Assembly (NCBI GenBank): GCA_030620095.1
Contig: JAUTXW010001311.1
Span: 2,104,001 to 2,168,000, forward strand
Length of the DNA: 64,000 nucleotides
DNA from: Kuschelorhynchus macadamiae
Lineage: Eukaryota; Arthropoda; Insecta; Coleoptera; Curculionidae
Direction: 5' to 3'
Shown in pieces: positions 20,521 through 32,036 of this stretch (positions are counted from its first letter, which is position 1; each line of letters opens with the position of its first letter). The position numbers and the translations under genes were made by a program. A model generated the notes under the pieces. The model searched no databases, was not told the origin of the DNA, and was given only the letters and a program-made list of their open reading frames with translations.

Positions 20521-22033
20521 TAGACAAAATCAAACTTTTTATTTTTGACTCAACTTCAGACAACTCTTTTACAAAATTTATTTTTTTTGATAGACCTGGA
20601 CCTGAATTTTTACATTTATTCTGATTAATAGACTCTTTTGACACACTATCTTGACTAGTTGACTCTTTTAAGACACTATTAGATGAATAACTCGACTGAC
20701 AAGACTCTAACAGAGTTACACTTACAGACTGATCGTTTGACTCAGATTTAGACTGACATTTTTCTGACAAATGTAAACAATTAATAGACAGTAACTGTTG
20801 TTTCCATTCTGGATTTAAAATATTCAACCAGTTACGACCAAGTAATGGTGTAAATTTATGACTACTATCTAAAACTACAAGTGGTAAATTTAAAACATGG
20901 TCTTTAACTTTAACAAAAACATCAGTTTCACCCAATATGCTTACTCCTGCCCCTGTTAAAACTTTTAACTTAAATTTTACATTAAATAAATGCAAATCTG
21001 TAAAATATTTGTTAAAGTCCTTAACATGCATCACAGTTCGACAAGCACCACAGTCTATTTCAAAGAAAACTGGCTTACCTTCGATTTCCAAGGTTACCTG
21101 TGCTGGTTTTTCTTTCCTTGAAACTTTTATGGATGATAAGAAACCCAAAACCATGTCATCTTCTTCAGCACTTGAAGTTTCTTCAGCTTGTTCTCCTAAG
21201 GTATTTACCTTACTACTTCTACAGACCCTGCTAGTGTGTCCCTTGGCTTTACATTTAAAACAATCCCAATCTTTAGCTGGACAGCTGTTTGGATCATGTT
21301 TTCTTACTCCACACCTGTGACACACTTTACTAATCTTGAACGAGGCCTTGACATCCTTTGAACTTGACTGACTTGCTCGATTATCCTTGTTCTTGACAAC
21401 TGTACTATTGGACTTATTCGGCTTTTTAAAAGCAATTTTATCCAAATTTTCTGCCACTGTTGACACTGTATTATCCATATTCATGGACCTTACTTGCCCC
21501 TCTGCAAGTTCCATAGACAATGCTTCTGCATAAGCTAAATCAAATGTTAATCTGTCTAATGACAATAATTTTCTTTTGATTGCTTGCGACTTAATCCCAC
21601 AGACAAACTTATCCCTCCAGGCTTCTTGTAAAAAAGCTCCAAAACTACAATGGATTGAAAGACTTTTCAGTTTTTTCACAAATGCCTTGATGTCTTCCCC
21701 TGGCTCCTGGACAGCAATCCAAAATTTATACCTTTCATCAATTTGTAGCCTTCTTGGACTATAATGCTCAATAAGTTTATTTTTAAGGACATCAAAACTT
21801 TTTGAACTCGGTAAATTTGGAGTTAAAATGTCTTTTAATGTAGCATAGGCCTCCCCTCCGATTAGAGTAATTAACATAGAGACTTTCATCCTCTCTTCAA
21901 TGACATTGCATACAAACAACTGCTCTAATCTCTCCAAATAGCTTACAATATCACTTACTTTCGGGTCAAAATGCTCTATACTGCCAATTAAATTTGCCAT
22001 TTTTATCAGTGAACCAGTAACTTCAAGACTCAC
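20513..22033 (-). CDS. gag: gag with zinc knuckles and protease
   Basis: The frame has 506 codons. The ATG at 22033 is followed by a second methionine at residue 12, and MANLIGSIEHFDP may be the true start. The capsid-like part (residues 15-200) includes YLERLEQLFVCN, ALSMELAE and helical stretches. Two CCHC-type knuckles follow at residues about 240-275 (CHRCGVRKHDPNSC, then CFKCKAKGHTSRVC). The aspartic protease region (residues 310-415) has FEIDCGACRTV and ends with LLGRNWL. The active-site triad is DCG where DTG or DSG is usual, so the enzyme may be inactive or atypical. A serine-rich tail follows and the frame ends in an A-run where pol should continue. Confidence 0.9.
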   Translation of the reverse strand: MSLEVTGSLIKMANLIGSIEHFDPKVSDIVSYLERLEQLFVCNVIEERMKVSMLITLIGGEAYATLKDILTPNLPSSKSFDVLKNKLIEHYSPRRLQIDERYKFWIAVQEPGEDIKAFVKKLKSLSIHCSFGAFLQEAWRDKFVCGIKSQAIKRKLLSLDRLTFDLAYAEALSMELAEGQVRSMNMDNTVSTVAENLDKIAFKKPNKSNSTVVKNKDNRASQSSSKDVKASFKISKVCHRCGVRKHDPNSCPAKDWDCFKCKAKGHTSRVCRSSKVNTLGEQAEETSSAEEDDMVLGFLSSIKVSRKEKPAQVTLEIEGKPVFFEIDCGACRTVMHVKDFNKYFTDLHLFNVKFKLKVLTGAGVSILGETDVFVKVKDHVLNLPLVVLDSSHKFTPLLGRNWLNILNPEWKQQLLSINCLHLSEKCQSKSESNDQSVSVTLLESCQSSYSSNSVLKESTSQDSVSKESINQNKCKNSGPGLSKKINFVKELSEVESKIKSLILSKN

Positions 22034-22173
22034 ACCCGTTTAAGCGACAAGACAACGGATAAAGGCTGGCTGGAAAAGACCGGGAACTTCACACAACTGA
22101 CTTTTGTGATATGTAGGCGACAATATCACGACTTGGACACATGGATTCTGTTCTTAACTCGTCGCCAATGTTA
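22034..22173 (-). other. Leader with primer-binding region
   Basis: Directly after the 5' LTR the minus strand reads TAACATTGGCGACGAGTTAA (22154-22173). The TGGCGAC core resembles the arginine-tRNA primer sites of several insect gypsy elements; the match outside the core is not verified. The rest is untranslated leader up to gag. Confidence 0.6.
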
Positions 22174-22370
22174 TGTATTCTCAAATAATACACATAAGAC
22201 TAATTAAGTAGCACTTTATTCAACAAAGCCGGACAAAACTTAAAACTAAGAACATCAGTTGAGTAGCCCGTTGACAGCTTACTATCGACTCAAGAACTTA
22301 TTGACGGATGACATTTTAAACTAATCTTAAGGTGTGCCTACACTAACTGCGTTAGGTTGTATTCACAACA
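22174..22370 (-). repeat. 5' LTR of the gypsy-type element
   Basis: 197 bp, TG...CA on the minus strand, near-identical to 17498-17694. It should hold the element's promoter. I do not see a convincing TATA box on the minus strand. Confidence 0.95.
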
Positions 22371-22850
22371 ATAGATACAAACTCGTAAAAGTTTTGGTAC
22401 GAATCCAGCATGGCCAAACATCGACCCGAAAAAATTACCTATCCAATTAATTTCAAGTTATACACAAATATCAAGGGTGGTATAAAGATAAACTAGTAAA
22501 ATTTTGATGAGGACTCAATACGATGTAACAAAATGAAGGCTTAATGGTATGTTTAAGATATCAGTATTAATAAACTATTTATCTAGTTGAGTTGAAATTT
22601 TGTCACCAAATGTAAAACAGGATAAACTAGTAAAATTGTTAATAATTTTTTAAACTGAAAAAAAAAAAAGAATATTAAAATTGTATCCTTCATATACAGC
22701 AAAATAAAATGCAAGCTTAATAAATTGTTTTTAAATTCAAATTGTACTCAAGTACCAAACGTGGCATAGGTATAAACTGGTAAAATTATAGTGACGAGCC
22801 ATTATGTTGAAAGATAATGGCGGCTTCCGGCCGGTAAAAATTTATTTGCT
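22371..22850 (+). repeat. AAGATGGCG-family array, right piece
   Basis: Degenerate units continue after the LTR element (ACTCGTAAAAGTTTTGGTACGA, CTAGTAAAATTTTGATGAGG, TGGCATAGGTATAAACTGGT) and fade out near 22850. Confidence 0.65.
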
Positions 22851-23653
22851 TGAATAAAGACCTTATTTTTTATGGATGAAAATCGTAAATGTCATAATTA
22901 ATTTTTTTATTGATTATGTAAATAAACTTACATAAAATGAAATAAATAATGAACTAAATAAAGTATCGAAACAATGTTTTTATATAAATAGGTATGTGGT
23001 AAGGAAATAAACATTGGTGTGTACGTATATATGTATATATCCCAGTTCTGTAAAATAAAAGTTGTGAACTTGAATGATTGTTAAAAACGTAGATAAAACA
23101 GATGTATTGTCAAACATACTTATATGCAATTTAACTAGACAAGAGAAGGTAACTTACGGCTTGATAAAAAAAAATTTAGCACAAACATGCTAGAAAATAT
23201 ATATAGGCCAAATAAATTTTAAAAAATCTCTTCCCATCAAATTAGATAGGTTAGGGCAAATAAAAGTTAATAGTTCAGAAAGGATTTCAGTCAAATTTTT
23301 TTAAGTCTCTAAAAATATGCTGCTGTTAACTACATAGTTAAAGACAGTGTCTGTTACCAGATGTATGTATATCTCTATATTATAGTCCAAACTAAGCGGG
23401 CGGAATTTCTAGTTTTCAAAAAGTCTCGTTTTTTATTTCCCCGCTTTTGACCAAATACTATTCGTTTAACAACGATCTGTCTATGTTGTTTATTTTTCTC
23501 GTAAACATTGAGTTATTGGGCCAGATCGTCGTTATTCTTTAAATATATTATCATTAGCTAATATTTATCTTTGAATTAGAAAAAAAAACTAAACATTTCC
23601 TAAAAATTCTGGAAAAATTATTATTCTTAGAATCCAACAAAATTATGCACTTG
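22851..23653. other. No recognised feature
   Basis: AT-rich sequence without recognisable coding or repeat structure. A short (TA/TATG) patch lies near 23025-23040. Confidence 0.5.
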
Positions 23654-24097
23654 TACAGGGTGTTCCAGAGAGGACTGAACAGGGACCTATTTTCGACCTT
23701 CCTTGTATTTTGGAAAAATTCAAAATAGCCAATCGATGTATTTTTTCTTGTAGAATCCAAAAATGTCATCGAAAAAATATTTGAACCAGAAACAAAAGAG
23801 TTACGCTATGCATCAGGTGTTTTTTAAATGGAATGTATCGTTTTTTATACGATTTTTGGAAAGAGTGATTTTTTTTATGTCCGTTCTGATTAAAAGATTT
23901 AATTTTGCGATAGCTGTTTATATTACATTTTAATGTTTTACAAACTAAAATTTTAGCTTCACCTGTTTAAAATATACGATAGGTTGGTATAGGTGATCAA
24001 GGTAAAATGACGTTTGAATGCTTTGTCAATAAAAATTGACATTATTTTAATTATTATCGAAGTCTTCACCTAAAAAATATATATTTGACTCTGGTCG

Positions 24098-24290
24098 AAA
24101 TGAAATACTCTTTGGACGAGAGACTACAGATTGTTATGCTATTTTACAAGTGCCAAGAAAATGCAAGAGAAGCAAGAAGAAGATTTATTGCAAATTTTCA
24201 TAGAAATATATCCATCAATACAATTCTAAGGATAAAACAACCTATTTGAGGAAAATAAAACTTTACATGATAGAAAAAGAAATTCAATAA
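24098..24290 (+). pseudogene. Duplicate N-terminus of the transposase in the left arm
   Basis: The plus strand reads MKYSLDERLQIVMLFYKC and on through FHRNISINTILRIK. It is the same protein start as at 25418 with one visible substitution (T for A). The frame then breaks at a TGA after one inserted base. It exists only because the inverted arms include the beginning of the gene. Confidence 0.85.
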
Positions 24291-24321
24291 AAAATAATTA
24301 TTAAATAATAAAATAAAACTA

Positions 24322-25418
24322 CTAATAACCTAAGTTTTCAATGTGACCGCCGTTTTTCTCGAAACAACATCGATAACCCCTTTGTAGCCTTTCTAAACTT
24401 GCTGTTACAATATGATTTTCCTGGTTAAGGCGGTTTATTTCATCGACAATTTTTCCCATGATCTCTTGAATATTTTCGTTTCGTTGTCTGTATACGACGT
24501 TCTTCAAATGGCCTCAAAGAAATGTATCCAAAACTGAGAGGTCGGGGTTATTGGGCGGCCAAGCATATGTTCCATTTCGCCCTATCCATTCGTTATGGCG
24601 CCGATTTAAAAATTGAACTACATCATGCACGGCATGAGGAGGCGCCCCATCATGTTGCCAAATTAAATTCTGATATTCTGCCAATGGTAAGTCTTCCAAA
24701 AAATTTTCAATTTCGTTTTCTAAAAACTCATAATATCTGTGCCCATTTAAAGTCCCGTTAAAAAATATTGGTCCCAAAATTTTATTGTTTTTTATCCCAC
24801 ACCAAACATGAATAGAATTCCTCCCTTGAAATTTAATAGTCTGGAACTTTTTTGGATTTTCAACGGCCCAGTGGTACTATTATGTCTGTTGAATACTCCC
24901 GATGTTGTGAAAGTAGCTTCGTCGGTCCACACAATATTTTTGAATAAATCAGGGTCTTCGTTTTCTTGCCGAATTATCATTTGAGAAACAAATTGGTAGC
25001 GAAGTTCTTTTTGTGCCGGTGTTAGGTGCTGAAGTGGAAGGATACGAAAAGGCCTAAATTTATGAATTTTCAGAGTCCTGTGAACAGTCCCTCGGGTAAC
25101 TCTTCTGCGCCTTACACCGTCACCGTACTGAACTTCCCGAACTGCATCCGAAATAGATTTGGTTGGATTAACTTGAAAATAATTTATAATGGCCTGGTCT
25201 CGATTTCTTCTTCTTTGTATATTTCTTTTTCTATCATGTAAAGTTTTATTTTCCTCAAATAGGTTTTTTATCCTTAGAATTGCATTGATGGATATATTTC
25301 TATGAAAATTTGCAATAAATCTTCTTCTTGCTTCTCTTGCATTTTCTTGGCACTTGTAAAATAGCATAACAATCTGTAGTCTCTCGTCCAAAGAGTATTT
25401 CAATTCGATCAGAGTCAA
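24322..25418 (-). pseudogene. Mariner-type transposase, two frameshifts
   Basis: Three consecutive frames make one transposase. 25418-24792 holds the DNA-binding region (LDERLQIVMLFYKCQENARE, then RRVTRGTVHRTLKI) and the first catalytic aspartate in NIVWTDEATF. 24777-24514 has IWQHDGAPPH with the second aspartate and NNPDLSVLDTFL with the third. 24507-24322 ends with GGHIENLGY. By my count 40 residues separate the second and third aspartates, nearer to the DD41D-like groups than to mariner (DD34D) or Tc1 (DD34E). Frames change near 24785 and 24510. Otherwise the gene is complete, with a start at 25418. Confidence 0.85.
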
Positions 25419-25849
25419 ATATATATTTTTTAGGTGAAGACTTCGACAATAATTAAAATAATGTCAATTTTTATTGACAAAGCATTCAAACGTCATTTTA
25501 CCTTGATCACCTATACCAACCTATCGTATATTTTAAACAGGTGAAGCTAAAATTTTACTTTGTAAAACATTAAAATGTAATATAAACAGCTATCGCAAAA
25601 TGAAATCTTTTAATCAGAACGGACATAAAAAAAATCACTCTTTCCAAAAATCGTATAAAAAACGATACATTCCATTTAAAAAACACCTGATGCATAGCGT
25701 AACTCTTTTGTTTCTGGTTCAAATATTTTTTCTATGATATTTTTGGATTCTACAAGAAAAAATACATCGATTGGCTATTTTGAATTTTTCCAAAATACAA
25801 GGAAGGTCGAAAATAGGTCCCTGTTCAGTCCTCGCTGGAACACCCTGTA

Positions 25850-26750
25850 CCTAGTAGTTGTAGTTGTAGTAGATATTTACGGTCTGCAAAAGCCAATTAT
25901 GCCATGAGAGTTTACCTTCCAAGATAGGCCATCATAAAGTTGTTGATCAAAATCAATAATGGTTCAATAGATCTGTGGAAAGTAGCACCCCTTTTTCTCA
26001 TATTTTATCACAAATATAAAAAAACGATGTCGTTACAGGTTAGTTTATACTTGGGAACATACTACCCGCAATAGTAACTAAGGGACGTATGTTCCCCGAC
26101 TAGAGAAATACCCACCACATCTTCTACTTAAATTTATAAAAAAATTATTTAAATGTAAGGTAAAGGCATGCTCCGTCTTTGATTTTGCAGAGCTTCCACT
26201 AACTAATTAACTAAAAAAAAGCCCTGTTGCTTTTTGTTTTAAATTTCTTCGTATTGGAGCCTTCCATCGAGGTGCTGAGCTCTTAACAGATGTTTCAGAA
26301 GTAAGATCACAATAGCCAGTTATTGTATTAAAAAATCGTTTTTTTTTACTCTGTCGTAATGCTAGAAAGCTTGTAAAATATTTTATAATTTCAAAAACAA
26401 CAAAACATTACATATTTCTCCCAGTTAGAGAAATATTAAGACTTGTTTGTACGTCTATATTTACTTATATATAACAGACAATATATTGTGTTATTATATT
26501 ATTTATTCGCAAATATTTTCGAAAAATATCCCTAGAATATAAAAAAAATATAAAAAAAACGTATTTTGTAACAAGGAGACGAGAGAACGAAAATCCTTTG
26601 TTTCGGTGGCATCACAGGTTGTCCATCATTGTCTATACAAATATACTTATATATTAGATGTACACAAAATATATACTAAAAATTAAATGAAATTTAAAAA
26701 GTCAAATATAAAAAATTTAATCCAAACCTGTTTCATTCTCGATAGTCCCT
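25850..26750. other. No recognised feature
   Basis: AT-rich. A (TAG TTG)-like patch lies near 25851-25872. No coding region was seen. Confidence 0.5.
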
Positions 26751-26756
26751 AACACA

Positions 26757-28900
26757 GAAGCCGCATTACCTCTTTGAATAGCGAGGCTGATCCTTTGGGT
26801 TTCGAAACTTTTTGCTTCCATGCACGATATTTTTGTGCTTATTTCATTAAGAGGCTTTTATGCTTCTTTACACCAAGGACCAAACGTTTCAACTGCGAAA
26901 GATGCAAATTCAAAACGGTCTTCTAGCTCGTCACATTTATCATGTTTTTGTAATTCTCCGTTACGTACACTTTCAGATGTTTGTTTGATATGAGAATCAG
27001 CAAGGGTATGCCTGCAAGTAATGTCCCATAACAATACTTTACCTGCTTTCCAGGTAACCAATGTCATACCATCCACTCGCTTTTCAATGCTTCAAGAAAC
27101 TCCAGCCGGTTCTAAAACTGCGGGAAATTCCGCAGTTATTAGAGACCTCTTGATTATGTCGTTGATCAGCCTGTGCCCGGACATGTCCCGCATTTTTTTT
27201 GCAGCTTAGCCCATGTAGGCCATATATATCTGCTGTTTCGCCACAAGTGCAGATATGTTGTTCACACACAGGCAACCAACTCTCACAGCAATGGAAATAC
27301 GAGAAGATGAATCATCCAAAAGATTTCCCAAAGATGCAGAAGGTAAAGCATTTAACTAGGAATTACTTTCAGACATCTGAAGAGCACGAAGACGTGCCCT
27401 GTCTTTGATATTCTATTCTATTCTATTCGATATAAGATTACTGAAGAGAACCTGACCTAACTTCAAATCTAAATTCTTGTGTCTACGTGGTAGTTCATCT
27501 GGTATCTTTTCTAGAATGCAAATTTATAGCCAAAAATTTAACGCAAAATTTGAGTAAACGTCAGAACAATTTAAAATATTTTCAGGTAAAATCATTTAAA
27601 GTAAATTTGTTACATCGTTAACCGAACCTAAAAACGCGAAAAAACAAAGTGTGGATGAACCTCGAATACCAATACCATCAAGTTTAACAGACATTTTATT
27701 TTGTTTGAATGAATTGTTGTCAAAATTGCTATTTGTTATATTTTGAAGAGTTTTTTTTTAAACTGAATCATAGTCGGAAAAAGAAGTTTGTGTATTCTAT
27801 CGTCAACAACATCTTAGTAGGAAATTTATACGAGGTATTGCAAATAAATGTTTTATAAATCAAATAGTGCCAATGTGACTATTAAGATATTTCATATTTT
27901 CAGAAAATCGATTTAAAACAACACTTTTTTGTTTAAAGCCTCTCTTATTTTATCATTTGACAAAGGACATCCTAATAAACCGAACTGATCAAATGGCACC
28001 TGTAAAAGATCCGGCGCCATTTTTCTAAGTTTAGAATATGTCATTGAGGCATCGGTTTTATTAGACATAATTGAAATTTCGCATTTTTTATAATTTATTT
28101 TTAACCCATTATCCGAACTTAAATGGATTATTTTTTTAAAGGCTTTCAAAACTACAGGAATATTTCTATCATCATTTAAATACCATAAATTAATTTCAGA
28201 CTGAATAGCTTTTACTATCGGATCAATTGCTAAACAAAACAATGGAGGTTCAGGAGGATCCCCTTGTTGCAACCTCTTTGTGACAAAATACAGTTATCAC
28301 CAGAAGATAGAAGTGAATGTTCTTTATAGCACTGAGAAATAAAATTTAAAAAAATTGGAAAATATTCTTTAATTCTAGAAAGAATTATGTCTCTATTTAC
28401 CATATTAAAAACATTAAAATAGTCGATTTTTAGAATTACTGTCAGAATTATGAGGATATTTAAGGTAACGACGAATCGCATGCGTAATTGCTTCTGCTCC
28501 ACATTTGGTGCCAAAACCCAATTGATTTAGGCGAAATGTTTTACCTAAAAAAATGTAAATGCGAGAACACATTATTTTTGCAACCAAATGGCGAAAAAAA
28601 AACCAACAGCGGTTGGTCGAATTCCACTGTCTTTTCTGTTAAAAGCGCATACGTAAAAAATGGGGCATATTTGTTTTGGAACCAAACCTTTAAATATATT
28701 ATTAGTAAAAGATACGAGAGAATAAAGCAAACTTGAAGGGAAGTTACCAAGCTCCTCCGTGACCAAACTTTTGAGATGCTGCGGCCTAAGTGAGTCAACA
28801 CCACCCGATGAACCAGGTTTAAATGAAAGGATAACTTTTTTAACTTCACAAATAGAAACATCAAAATCAAAATTAGAAATTTCTGGTACTTCTGGGAAAC
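26757..28900 (-). mobile_element. Non-LTR retrotransposon relic (RT and C-terminal domain)
   Basis: On the minus strand the order is a palm-upstream region (28870-28540, with SLVTEELGNFPSSLLYSLVS and FNRKDSGIRPTAVG), then ITHAIRRYLKY (28490) and YFNVFNMVNRDIILSRI, which holds the usual first-aspartate position (28420). The QQGDPPEPPLFCLAI block follows at 28270. WYLNDDRNIP replaces a canonical YxDD box (28180). INYKKCEI is at 28095. A C-terminal region (27900-26757) has CEQHICTCGETADIYGLHGL, a CCHC-like cysteine cluster, and DGMTLVTWKAGKVLLWD near 27070. Many stops and frame changes are present. The 5' part with any endonuclease is missing. I do not assign a clade. Confidence 0.8.
27408..27430. 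repeat. (TTCTA)n short microsatellite
   Basis: About four and a half copies of a pentamer (ATTCT/TTCTA) within the C-terminal region of the non-LTR relic. Confidence 0.8.
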
Positions 28901-30439
28901 TTCTGTTTTCTTCTTGACTGACTATATAAAAAATAACTCACAAATATAAAAGGGCAATTGCCATCTCTTATAATATCAAATTTTTTAAAGGTTGACATCT
29001 AAAAGTATTGTCAGGATGACTTTCCAAATCTTTCAAAAACACGTCCAAAAAAAAATTACTTCCAATATCCTGCAGTTACAGCTTACTCTTCTTTTCTTCA
29101 CCAAATATAAATTTTAAATTTCAATTGAATACACTTTATATAAATGATTTCTTTCTACTTTCTTCTAACAATTTGTAAATTTTTGACCATGTAAAAAATA
29201 GGTGTGTAAGGTAAAATTTGTTAATTTTTCTAATTCTTCCCAGCGGCGGTTATCAGTTTAGGCCCTGACCAATACCAATATAGGGAAAGATTTTTTTAGT
29301 ATAGTCGCCAAGTTAATTTTCATATTTTCACCCCTTTGTGTTAAAGTGTAAACGGGCAGGAAATAAATGAGGAATATAAAAACAATAGCTGTTGTTTGCT
29401 TGCTATTCAATCAAAATCAAAAATGATTTTCAACTTTTTTTTGTTTTTGTAACTGGATTAAATTTTTTTAAGTATAAAAAATAAATAAAAAACAAATTTG
29501 TAATATTCGAAAGAGCTCGCGAGAAGCGACAAAACCCCGATGTTAGAAAACCTCCCGTTTCGTTTCTCATGGCGAAAGGAATTATCTCTGTAACAAGAAA
29601 ACGAGAATCCCTTGTTTACGCGGCATAGCTACTCAATCATACTTTAAGGAACTAGTTAAAGTTTATTAGTTAGCCATATAAATTATTAACTATAATACGA
29701 GTACAGGTAGAACATCAATCAAATATGTAATTTAAGCATTTACGTCTTAGTTATATTTAAACTCACGAAAAAAGCACACATAATCATAAACGTACGCCAC
29801 TGTCTGACTCGATCTCAAGTACCGTTAGCTTTTCTCTCCAGCTACTGTTCGTAATATTATTACATTTCGTTATCTTTCACATCACAGATTATCTTTTAAA
29901 GAGGTGATATCCCTGTTATTTGTCTTCAATTAATTTATTACCTTTTTTATTTTCTCATTTTGTTCGTTAATTGGTAATTATACGGCCTTTCGATTAAAAT
30001 TTATTCACGCCGCAAATCAATACCAGAACATAATTTTATCATTATTTGCCTTTCGAAAGAGACCAAACACTGCTGTTGATCGAACTGATTAATTATTATA
30101 TAATATTAAATATTTATTTCCATTAATAATATCGTTCGGCTACAGACATGGGAAAGTCATATATTATTTTTAGCTAATTCAAACAAAAGCATGATAGCAG
30201 TTATAAATTTGTGGAGAAAAAACCCTTAATTAATTGGGTTTTGAGCAACTAGACTTTCCGACATTTGAAATTATTTTAGCATACTGGAATAAAATCCGAA
30301 AAAAAGCTTAATAATGAGATGGGGGTTAAGAAGGCTTTTATTGGTTTACAGAGTTATTAAAATAAATACATTTATACAGATTGGTAATTTCCTTTATTCG
30401 GAACTTCCCACGTTATGAATATTTATTATATACATTAGG
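28901..30439. other. No recognised feature
   Basis: AT-rich; only short chance frames. Confidence 0.5.
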
Positions 30440-31127
30440 AATAGAGAAGTGTGACCCAATTTAGTTCGGTAAATAGTCATTTATCACATCTTTTTAATGG
30501 GCGCCATTTTGTTCCAACAATTTGGATTTGTGCCAAAATTTTACAAGTTTCTACCTATGCCACGCTTGATTTTTGGGCATTTAAAATGAATTGAATAAGT
30601 AGTTTTAACAGTGACACATCGCCTTTTGTTTCGTCATGTTAAATTCGCACTAGTTTATATCTGCATCACATTTAATTTTTATGCAAAACTTAAATCAATC
30701 GAATAAGATTTTTTTACGTTGATTTTTTAAATATTTTTATTTGTCGGCCATTTTTTTTTCGCCATTTTGTTTTCGTACCACAAATTTAATAAATTATCCC
30801 TATACCACACTGAATCTAGGAAGTAGGTTTGTCAGACTGATTTTTTAAATATTTTATTAGGCTGCCATTTGGTTTTCTATATAACAGTTGATTTTCATAC
30901 AAAATTTGAGGTAAATTGGATAACTAGTTTTTTTCAGTAATAATTTTTCAACGTTTTTTTTATTATTACAAACATTTATTTGGTCGCCATTTTGGTCCGC
31001 CATCTTGAATTCGTACCACAGGTATTCCAGTTCATTATACCACAATTAAATATTGCAGAAAATTTGAAATCAGTCCATTAAGTATTTTTTTCAGGTAGAA
31101 TTTTTATATATTTGATTAAGCATTTTG

Positions 31128-31506
31128 TTTCCCCATTTTCTTAATCAGAGTAGTGAAAGGAACACAGTCGAATGCTTTTGTTAGGTCACAGAAGAGGGCA
31201 CTCTTGAACTCTCCCTGTTCATAAGCATTAGTTACACATAGTCAATAAAACTGTTTACTCCGTCGGCTATAGATAGACTGGAAGGAAAACAATATTAACT
31301 TTTATAAAGAATATTATTTCCTTCAAAATGAGTGACAATTTGACTTTTTAACGCGGTTTCAAAAAATTTTTAAAAAAAGATAAAATAGAAATGGGCCTGT
31401 AGTTACTCAAATCCTCCGTGTCCCCCTTTTTAAAAATAGGAACCACTCTTGCAATTTTAAATACTGAAGGAAACACTTTGGCAGTTAGACATTCATTGAT
31501 CAAGTT
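31128..31506 (-). pseudogene. Non-LTR reverse transcriptase fragment
   Basis: The minus strand reads NECLTAKVFPSVFKIARVVP, then IFKKGDTEDLSNYRPISI near 31505-31395. This is the typical entry into a jockey-like RT. Further on, pieces corresponding to the AFDC region follow out of frame. Both ends are truncated and it sits inside the inverted tandem array. Confidence 0.75.
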
Positions 31507-31572
31507 TTGTGCCAAATTTGAGGTAATTTGGATATCATCTTTTCAGTGATATTTATTATTTCACCAGGTCAC

Positions 31573-31770
31573 CAGGCCCGTACACAAGGGAGGGGTAATG
31601 GGGGTAATTACTCAACCATATGACAAAATTATTTAAAATTTACGTCAGGGGATTTTGAATATTGAAGTGACATGCCTACCTCTATTTTTTTGGTCGTCAG
31701 TTTTGTTTAGTGCATGAAAAACTTACTACTAAATTACTCCTCCTATAACTGCCAGCTGTGTACGCGCCTG
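31573..31770. mobile_element. 198-bp hAT-like MITE
   Basis: Ends are CAGGCCCGTACACA and, inverted, CAGGCGCGTACACA. Flanks are CAGGTCAC (31565-31572) and CATGTCAC (31771-31778), an 8-bp target duplication with one mismatch, as expected for hAT. There is no coding capacity. It is inserted in the AAGATGGCG array. Confidence 0.75.
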
Positions 31771-32036
31771 CATGTCACCATTTTGCTTCGCCATGTTGGA
31801 TGTGTACCAAAATTTTACCAGATCCTTTCTATGTAATGCTTCACTTTTATGCAAAATTTCAGATAAATTAAATAAGCAGTTTTTAAGTAACAGCTTTTTT
31901 AACATTTCATTAGACCTCAAATGTGTTCCCTCTTATTGGATTTTTACTAAAAAGTAACCATTTTATCTCCTTATGCCCTTGGTTTTTGACCGACATTTGA
32001 GGTAAATTAAATAAGTAGATTTTGACCTATGCGTAC

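Larger units (their letters stand above)
17498..22370 (-). mobile_element. Gypsy-type LTR retrotransposon, full length but decayed
   Basis: A 4873-bp element in minus orientation with two 197-bp LTRs, primer-binding region, gag, pol (protease, RT, RNase H, integrase) and polypurine tract. I see no env-like frame after integrase. The LTRs differ at about 4 of 197 positions, so insertion is fairly recent. Gag is open, but pol has several one-base shifts in its RT part. The flanks are AAGATGGCG array on both sides. A target duplication is not obvious (TCAAG left, ATAGA right). Domain order RT-RNaseH-IN and the zinc knuckles place it in the Gypsy/Metaviridae group, perhaps mag-like. Confidence 0.9.
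23656..25847 (-). mobile_element. Mariner-type transposon with 628-bp terminal inverted arms
   Basis: The 2192-bp element starts CAGGGTGTTCCAG, ends with the inverse (CTGGAACACCCTG), and is flanked by TA on both sides (23654-23655 and 25848-25849). Arms 23656-24283 and 25221-25847 are inverted copies with only scattered differences. The transposase is encoded on the minus strand. Its promoter side and first 60 or so codons lie inside the right arm, so the left arm carries a second copy of them on the plus strand. The TA flanks are as expected for Tc1/mariner insertion. Confidence 0.9.

Noticed and set aside
20937..21320. 127-codon plus-strand frame
   Set aside because: Antisense shadow of gag, which has zinc knuckles and the correct element context.
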